NCBI GenBank assembly: GCA_029857655.1
Contig: JAOUGR010000044.1
Coordinates: 1 to 10,477, forward strand
DNA: 10,477 bases
From: Gammaproteobacteria bacterium
GTDB lineage: Bacteria > Pseudomonadota > Gammaproteobacteria > Steroidobacterales > Steroidobacteraceae
Reading direction: 5' to 3'
Shown here: positions 7,073 through 10,477 of the stretch, piece after piece
How the letters are laid out: each line of letters begins with the position of its first letter
Position numbering within the stretch: position 1 is the first letter of the stretch
Position numbers and translations under genes: made by a program
Notes under the pieces: model-generated
The model's input: the letters and a program-made list of their open reading frames with translations, nothing else
Database searches by the model: none
Told to the model about the DNA's origin: nothing

Positions 7073-8455
7073 TCAGGTTTTCAGGCGCAGATGATAGGAC
7101 TTCGGCCGCGTCAGGTGTTCGTAACCGACCCGTGACAGCGTGCAGCCGCGCCCGGAGTCCTTGACGCCGACCCAGGCCAGCGCCGGATCCAGGTAATCGC
7201 AGCGGTTCATGAACCAGGTGCCGGTCTCGATGCGCGCACCGATCGCAAGCGCCGCCTCCGGGTCGGATGTCCAGACCGCGGCGGTGAGCCCGAAGGCACT
7301 GTCATTCATGAGCCCCACGGCCTCATCGTCGCCGGCGACCGCCATGATGCCGGCCACGGGTCCGAAAATCTCTTCGCGCATGACGGGCATCGAATGGTCA
7401 ACGTCGAGCAGGATCTGTGGCGCCAGGTAGGGTGTCGCGGGGTCGCTCGCGCGGAACTCGCGCTCATCGATCGCTGCGCGCGCGCCGGCGGCGATGCTTG
7501 CCGCAATCTGCGCGCGGATCTGCCGGGCTGCCGCGGTGCGCACGACCGGGCCGAGCGTCGTCTCGGGATCGGTCGGATTACCGAGCACGTAGCGACGCGT
7601 CAGTTCGACGGCGCCCGCCACGAACTTGTCGTGGACTTTCTTGTGCACGTAGATGCGCTGGATACCGCAGCAGGACTGACCGCTGTTGAAGAAAGCGCCA
7701 TCCACGAGATTTTCGATGGCGTGCGGCAGATCCGCGTCCTCCCGTACATAAGCCGGGTCGCAACCACCCAGTTCGAGCCCGACCCCGATGAAGCGCTCGG
7801 CCACCGCGCGCTGCACGGCGTGACCGCCGTCCACCGAGCCCGTGAACGCCACGAAATCCACGCGCGGATCCGAGATGATCCGCGTCGTCTGCTGATGTGA
7901 GAGGTGCAATGCCTGGAACAGGCCGTCCGGCAGCCCAGCCGCGCGCAGGCAGTTATCGAAGCGCTCGGCGCACAGCGGCGTCTGGGCGGAATGCTTCAGC
8001 AGCACGGCATTACCCGCCATCAGCGCAGGTATCACGCTGTTGACCGCGATCAGGTAGGGATAATTCCAGGCCGCGACTGTCAGCACGACACCCAGCGGTT
8101 CGCGCCTCACAAAACGGCGCAACCCTTCCTTCGGCCCGGCGTCGAGGTCTGCGAGCGACTCGGCAGCGCTCGCGATCATGTGCCGCGCGCGCTCGAGCGT
8201 TCCGCGCACTTCGTTGGGTGCGTATCGGATCGGGCGACCCATCTGCCAGGTCAGTTCGGTCGCGATCTCCCGCGTATCGGCCTCGAAGTATTCGCAGAAA
8301 GCGTGACAAATTCGTGCGCGATCGACTACTGGCTTGAAGCGCCAGACCTGCTGCGCCCTGCGCGCCCGCGTGAGCGCGGCGTCGACGGCCGCATCGGTGG
8401 CGTGTTCGCGCTCGCAATATACCGACCCGTCAACGGGGCTGATTGTCTTTTGCAT
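7073..8455 (-). CDS. NAD(P)-dependent aldehyde dehydrogenase family protein
   Basis: This 460-residue cytosolic enzyme oxidises an aldehyde to its acid. Counting from the TTG two codons upstream, it shows AWNYP (N133, oxyanion hole), K156 in LLKHS, FTGS (206-209), the general base E230 in LELGG, the nucleophile C264 in FNSGQSCC, and EEIFGP with E364 near the nicotinamide. The usual lysine after ELGG is replaced by Cys (ELGGCDP), which is uncommon. ATG 8455 is chosen over TTG 8461, since it follows the glutamine synthetase-like stop by only 2 bp and TTG would overlap that stop. No good ribosome-binding site is visible, so translation is probably coupled to the upstream gene. Its place between a PuuA-like ligase and an alcohol dehydrogenase suggests a PuuC- or IpuI-like role on a gamma-glutamylated aldehyde; this is inference. 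Confidence 0.93.
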   Translation of the reverse strand: MQKTISPVDGSVYCEREHATDAAVDAALTRARRAQQVWRFKPVVDRARICHAFCEYFEADTREIATELTWQMGRPIRYAPNEVRGTLERARHMIASAAESLADLDAGPKEGLRRFVRREPLGVVLTVAAWNYPYLIAVNSVIPALMAGNAVLLKHSAQTPLCAERFDNCLRAAGLPDGLFQALHLSHQQTTRIISDPRVDFVAFTGSVDGGHAVQRAVAERFIGVGLELGGCDPAYVREDADLPHAIENLVDGAFFNSGQSCCGIQRIYVHKKVHDKFVAGAVELTRRYVLGNPTDPETTLGPVVRTAAARQIRAQIAASIAAGARAAIDEREFRASDPATPYLAPQILLDVDHSMPVMREEIFGPVAGIMAVAGDDEAVGLMNDSAFGLTAAVWTSDPEAALAIGARIETGTWFMNRCDYLDPALAWVGVKDSGRGCTLSRVGYEHLTRPKSYHLRLKT

Positions 8456-8457
8456 GG

Positions 8458-9828
8458 TCAAATGATCTCAAAGTAACGGGCGAGTTCCCAGTCGCTGATG
8501 TGGCGGCGGAACTCGCGTTCTTCCCACTCGCGCGACGCAGCGTAGTGATCGACGAACTCGTCACCGAACCAGTCACGCGCCATCCTGGAGGACTTCAGCC
8601 GCTGCGCGGAATCCCATAGCGTTCGCGGCAGGGCCAGGTGTTCCGGGAATCGCTTCTCATAGGCATTGCCTTCGACCATCGGCTCGGGTTCGACACGATT
8701 TTCGATGCCCCAGAAACCCGATGCCAGCGCCGCCGACAGGATCACGTAGGGATTCGCATCGGCTGCCGCAATCCGGTATTCGACACGCTGCGACTTTGGC
8801 GATCCGGGAATCACCCTGAGCGAGGTCGTGCGGTTGTCCACGCTCCAGGCGGAATCCGTCGGCGCCCAGAAACCTGGGATCAGGCGCCGGTACGAATTAA
8901 CGGTCGGTGCGATCATCGCCAGCAGTTCCGGCATCAGTTTCTGCTGTCCGCCGACGAACCAGCGCTGCGTGTCGCTCATGGAATGCGGTTTCGACGCATC
9001 GTGGAATACTGGCGTGCCGGCGCTGTTCTTCAGCGACATGTGGATGTGTCCGCTCTGGCCCGGCCAGTCTTTCGACCACTTGGCCATGAAGGTCGCCATC
9101 AGCCCGCGCCGCTGCGCCACAACCTTGCAAAAGGTCTTGAACAACGCCGCCTTGTCGGCCGCAGCGAGCGCGCCATCCACAGCGATCGCCGCCTCGATGA
9201 CACCCGGGCCGGTTTCCTCGTGCAGACCCTCGATGCTCATGTCCATGCGTTCGCAGGTGTCGAGCAGTGCGCGATAGAAATCGCTCCAGACACTGTTACG
9301 GATCACCGAGTAGCCGAAGGAATCCGGCGCGATCGGCCGCATGTCGCGGTAATGTTTCTCGCGTACGGAATCCGGCGTTTCGGCGAACACGAAGAACTCG
9401 TATTCAAAGCCAGAGTACGGCACGAGCCCCAGTTTCTTCTCGCCGCGCTCCAGCACGCGGCGCAGCAGCCCGCGCGGGCAGATCCGCTCGCCGGCCCCGG
9501 TGAACTCGCCGAGAAAGAAAAGCATCGGCTCTTCCCAGGGCAGCGAGCGGCAGGATTCGGGCAGCACCCGGACATTGGCGTCCGGATAGCCCGTATGCCA
9601 GCCCGTGAACTTCACGTTGTCGTAGAGTTGGTCCTTGCTGTCCCAGCCAAGGACCACGTCGCAGAAGCCGAAACCATCTGTCAGCGCCGATTCGAACTTC
9701 TTGGCGGATATGTACTTGCCGCGCAGGATGCCGTCGATGTCGAAGGCGCCGACTTTAACGTGTGATAGCTCGCGCTCAGCGACGATCAACCGTGCGTCGG
9801 CCGCACTCCGTACCTGTCTCGGTTCCAT
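8458..9828 (-). CDS. PuuA-like glutamine synthetase family protein (gamma-glutamyl-amine ligase)
   Basis: This 456-residue protein belongs to the glutamine synthetase fold but resembles gamma-glutamylputrescine synthetase PuuA more than GlnA. It would couple glutamate to an amine with ATP. An N-terminal beta-grasp domain contains FDIDGILRGKYI (29-40), equivalent to the PuuA LTDLNGCFRGK segment. The catalytic domain shows FEYEFF (metal ligands E142, E144), HEETGPGVIE (203-212), ATFMAKW (245-251), SGHIHMS (259-265), NSYRR (311-315), DNRTTSLRV (331-339) and VEYRIAAADANPYV (349-362). The Tyr-adenylylation loop of classical GlnA is not evident. ATG 9828 has AGGAGG five bases upstream, the best ribosome-binding site of the operon, of which this is the first gene. 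No PuuB-type oxidase accompanies it, so putrescine may not be the substrate; ethanolamine or another amino alcohol or alkylamine is plausible. Confidence 0.92.
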   Translation of the reverse strand: MEPRQVRSAADARLIVAERELSHVKVGAFDIDGILRGKYISAKKFESALTDGFGFCDVVLGWDSKDQLYDNVKFTGWHTGYPDANVRVLPESCRSLPWEEPMLFFLGEFTGAGERICPRGLLRRVLERGEKKLGLVPYSGFEYEFFVFAETPDSVREKHYRDMRPIAPDSFGYSVIRNSVWSDFYRALLDTCERMDMSIEGLHEETGPGVIEAAIAVDGALAAADKAALFKTFCKVVAQRRGLMATFMAKWSKDWPGQSGHIHMSLKNSAGTPVFHDASKPHSMSDTQRWFVGGQQKLMPELLAMIAPTVNSYRRLIPGFWAPTDSAWSVDNRTTSLRVIPGSPKSQRVEYRIAAADANPYVILSAALASGFWGIENRVEPEPMVEGNAYEKRFPEHLALPRTLWDSAQRLKSSRMARDWFGDEFVDHYAASREWEEREFRRHISDWELARYFEII

Positions 9829-9879
9829 TCCTCCCTCCTGCAGACGGGCAGCTCCGGACGCTCCCGTTACGAAGCGCTC

Positions 9880-9888
9880 ATTATCGCA
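9880..9888 (-). promoter_or_regulatory. Candidate extended -10 promoter of the ligase operon
   Basis: On the minus strand TG-C-GATAAT (9888-9880) has five of six -10 matches with the extended TGn motif. No standard -35 is found at the right spacing; instead the palindrome at 9901-9910 occupies that position, suggesting activator- or repressor-dependent control. A start near 9873 gives a leader of about 44 nt. Confidence 0.45.
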
Positions 9889-9900
9889 TTTATCCCCCGG

Positions 9901-9910
9901 CTGCCGGCAG
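9901..9910. promoter_or_regulatory. Perfect 10-bp palindrome, possible operator
   Basis: CTGCCGGCAG is its own reverse complement. It lies 15 bp upstream of the extended -10, that is over the -35 region of the minus-strand operon, and is followed directly by the palindrome TACGTA (9911-9916). The position suits a dimeric regulator; the regulator is unknown. Confidence 0.35.
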
Positions 9911-9936
9911 TACGTAGATACTGTGGGTGTCGAATC

Positions 9937-9957
9937 CCCGGGCCGGCCCGGGCCGGG
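9937..9957. repeat. Overlapping GC-only palindromes
   Basis: CCCGGGCCGGCCCGGG (9937-9952) is a perfect 16-bp palindrome, and the overlapping CCGGCCCGGGCCGG (9943-9956) is a perfect 14-bp one. This 21-bp stretch is made only of G and C and could form a stable hairpin on either strand. It has no T-run, so it is not an intrinsic terminator; a binding site or a mobile small repeat are possibilities. Confidence 0.5.
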
Positions 9958-10085
9958 CGGCGGGCACCCTGAAATCCCCAGGCGCTGGCTGCAATCCGAC
10001 TTTTTGATTGATGCGGCTATCGCCCACGTGTGAGAATCGACAGACGTTGCGATGGGGGAGACGTGCCCACTTCATCCACAAGAAA

Positions 10086-10108
10086 GAACGGGCCACTCGG
10101 GCCTTTTT
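10086..10108 (+). terminator. Terminator-like hairpin with no upstream gene
   Basis: GGCC (10091-10094) pairs with GGCC (10100-10103) over a 5-nt ACTCG loop. The stem can extend through G-T and A-T pairs between GAACG (10086-10090) and the TTTTT run (10104-10108). A-rich sequence before and T-run after the stem are typical of intrinsic terminators. It points in the plus direction, 153 bp before the transporter gene, yet no plus-strand gene ends here. It may be a leader attenuator or the end of a short RNA. Confidence 0.5.
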
Positions 10109-10261
10109 CGGTTACTGCGGCGTCCGGGACGGTTTCCCCGTGATGCGCCATCCCACGCTCATCCAGGATCGAATCAGTGCTGGAAACTCCCATCTTGAAA
10201 AGAATACGGCGGTTAGCCGGGATGAATTCTTGACGACCTAAATTCCAAAAAGGAGAACGAG

Positions 10262-10477
10262 ATGCAGCGAAGAACATTCCTGACGAAAGCGGCCTTGGCC
10301 GCGGCTGCGGCTTCCACGGCAGTGCTCGCCGCCTGCGGCAAGAAGGAAGGCGGTGCTCCCGCTGTGTCGACCGCGAAAAAGACCACGATCAAGTGGCGAC
10401 TCCAGACTTATGCGGGCGCGGCCCTGGCCGAGCACGTCATCAAGCCTTCGATCGAGGCCTTCAACAAGGCCGCCAAT
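10262..10477 (+). CDS. TRAP-type solute-binding lipoprotein, N-terminal part
   Basis: The gene runs off the right edge after 72 codons. The N-terminus combines a Tat-like RRTFL motif (3-7), an Ala-rich hydrophobic segment and a lipobox VLAAC with the lipidated cysteine at residue 25, followed by a charged, Ala/Gly/Pro-rich linker. The mature part begins TIKWRLQTYAG, then AEHVIKPSIEAFNKAAN, a pattern typical of DctP-family substrate-binding proteins of TRAP transporters, which usually carry organic acids. The assignment rests on this short region, so an ABC-type binding protein is possible. ATG 10262 has AAGGAG six bases upstream, a good site. The gene is divergent from the ligase/aldehyde/alcohol dehydrogenase operon and may supply its substrate. 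TRAP membrane subunits would be expected just beyond the window. Confidence 0.8.
   Translation, partial: MQRRTFLTKAALAAAAASTAVLAACGKKEGGAPAVSTAKKTTIKWRLQTYAGAALAEHVIKPSIEAFNKAAN

Larger units (their letters stand above)
9829..10261. other. Divergent regulatory region between the ligase operon and the transporter gene
   Basis: These 433 bp carry no convincing gene. Short open frames at 10008-10241 (plus, TTG start) and 10017-10277 (minus) lack ribosome-binding sites, and the plus one translates straight through a terminator-like hairpin. The stretch contains a minus-strand extended -10 element, two perfect palindromes, a hairpin with a T-run, and a further CGTCC-G-GGACG dyad at 10121-10131. 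A weak plus-strand extended -10, TGTGAGAAT (10029-10037), could start a transcript near 10044. No known riboswitch is recognised. Confidence 0.6.

Noticed and set aside
8638..9765. 375-residue plus-strand open frame antisense to the ligase gene
   Set aside because: It is a shadow of a GC-rich gene with complete family motifs on the other strand; its composition is rich in Arg and His with no domain pattern.
10172..10200. Possible sigma-54 promoter around TGGAAACTCCCATCTTGA upstream of the transporter gene
   Set aside because: The TTG is three bases too far from the GG element and the GC of the -12 box is missing.
9900..10261. Known riboswitch (glycine, guanidine) in the transporter leader
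   Set aside because: I could not find the conserved core sequences of these classes.
10008..10277. Small open frames on both strands in the divergent region
   Set aside because: They have no ribosome-binding sites; the plus frame starts at TTG and reads through the terminator-like hairpin, giving the typical KKERATRAFF-like artefact.

Overview
The window is a GC-rich chromosomal segment, probably from a proteobacterium and most likely a gammaproteobacterium. The reasons are a class II tRNA-Tyr with encoded CCA, a cysK-type/serine O-acetyltransferase pair, a single-domain PilZ protein, two Tat-type signal peptides and a TRAP-type solute-binding lipoprotein. No IS element, CRISPR array, phage gene or rRNA is visible. 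The genes look intact except the last, which runs off the right edge.

Left part (20-1659, minus strand): tRNA-Tyr has its own promoter. Upstream of it is a two-gene unit: a PLP fold-type II threonine/serine dehydratase followed, one base after its stop, by a four-helix DUF2214 membrane protein. A divergent gap (1660-1888) separates this from a 91-residue PilZ protein (plus strand), which is closed by a strong intrinsic terminator (2197-2240).

Middle (2346-5914, plus strand): cysK and a long-form serine O-acetyltransferase overlap. The second gene is best started at a GTG placed by a Shine-Dalgarno sequence inside cysK. Its C-terminus ends in Ile, the residue that docks CysE into CysK in the cysteine synthase complex, so the pair should make cysteine from serine, acetyl-CoA and sulfide. 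A Tat-exported PhoD-type alkaline phosphatase follows.

Right part (5911-9828, minus strand): a tight three-gene operon encodes a PuuA-like glutamine synthetase homologue, an NAD(P)-dependent aldehyde dehydrogenase and an iron-type alcohol dehydrogenase. There is no PuuB-like amine oxidase, so the set reads better as gamma-glutamylation of an amino alcohol followed by alcohol-to-acid oxidation than as putrescine degradation; this is inference. The operon ends against phoD with both stop codons in one CTAG. A 433-bp divergent region (9829-10261) holds an extended -10 promoter, two perfect palindromes and an unexplained terminator-like hairpin. Beyond it starts a TRAP-type solute-binding lipoprotein, possibly the importer for the substrate of the divergent operon.

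The most interesting items are the gamma-glutamyl/alcohol-oxidation operon with its divergent transporter, and the hairpin with no gene to terminate in the leader region between them.
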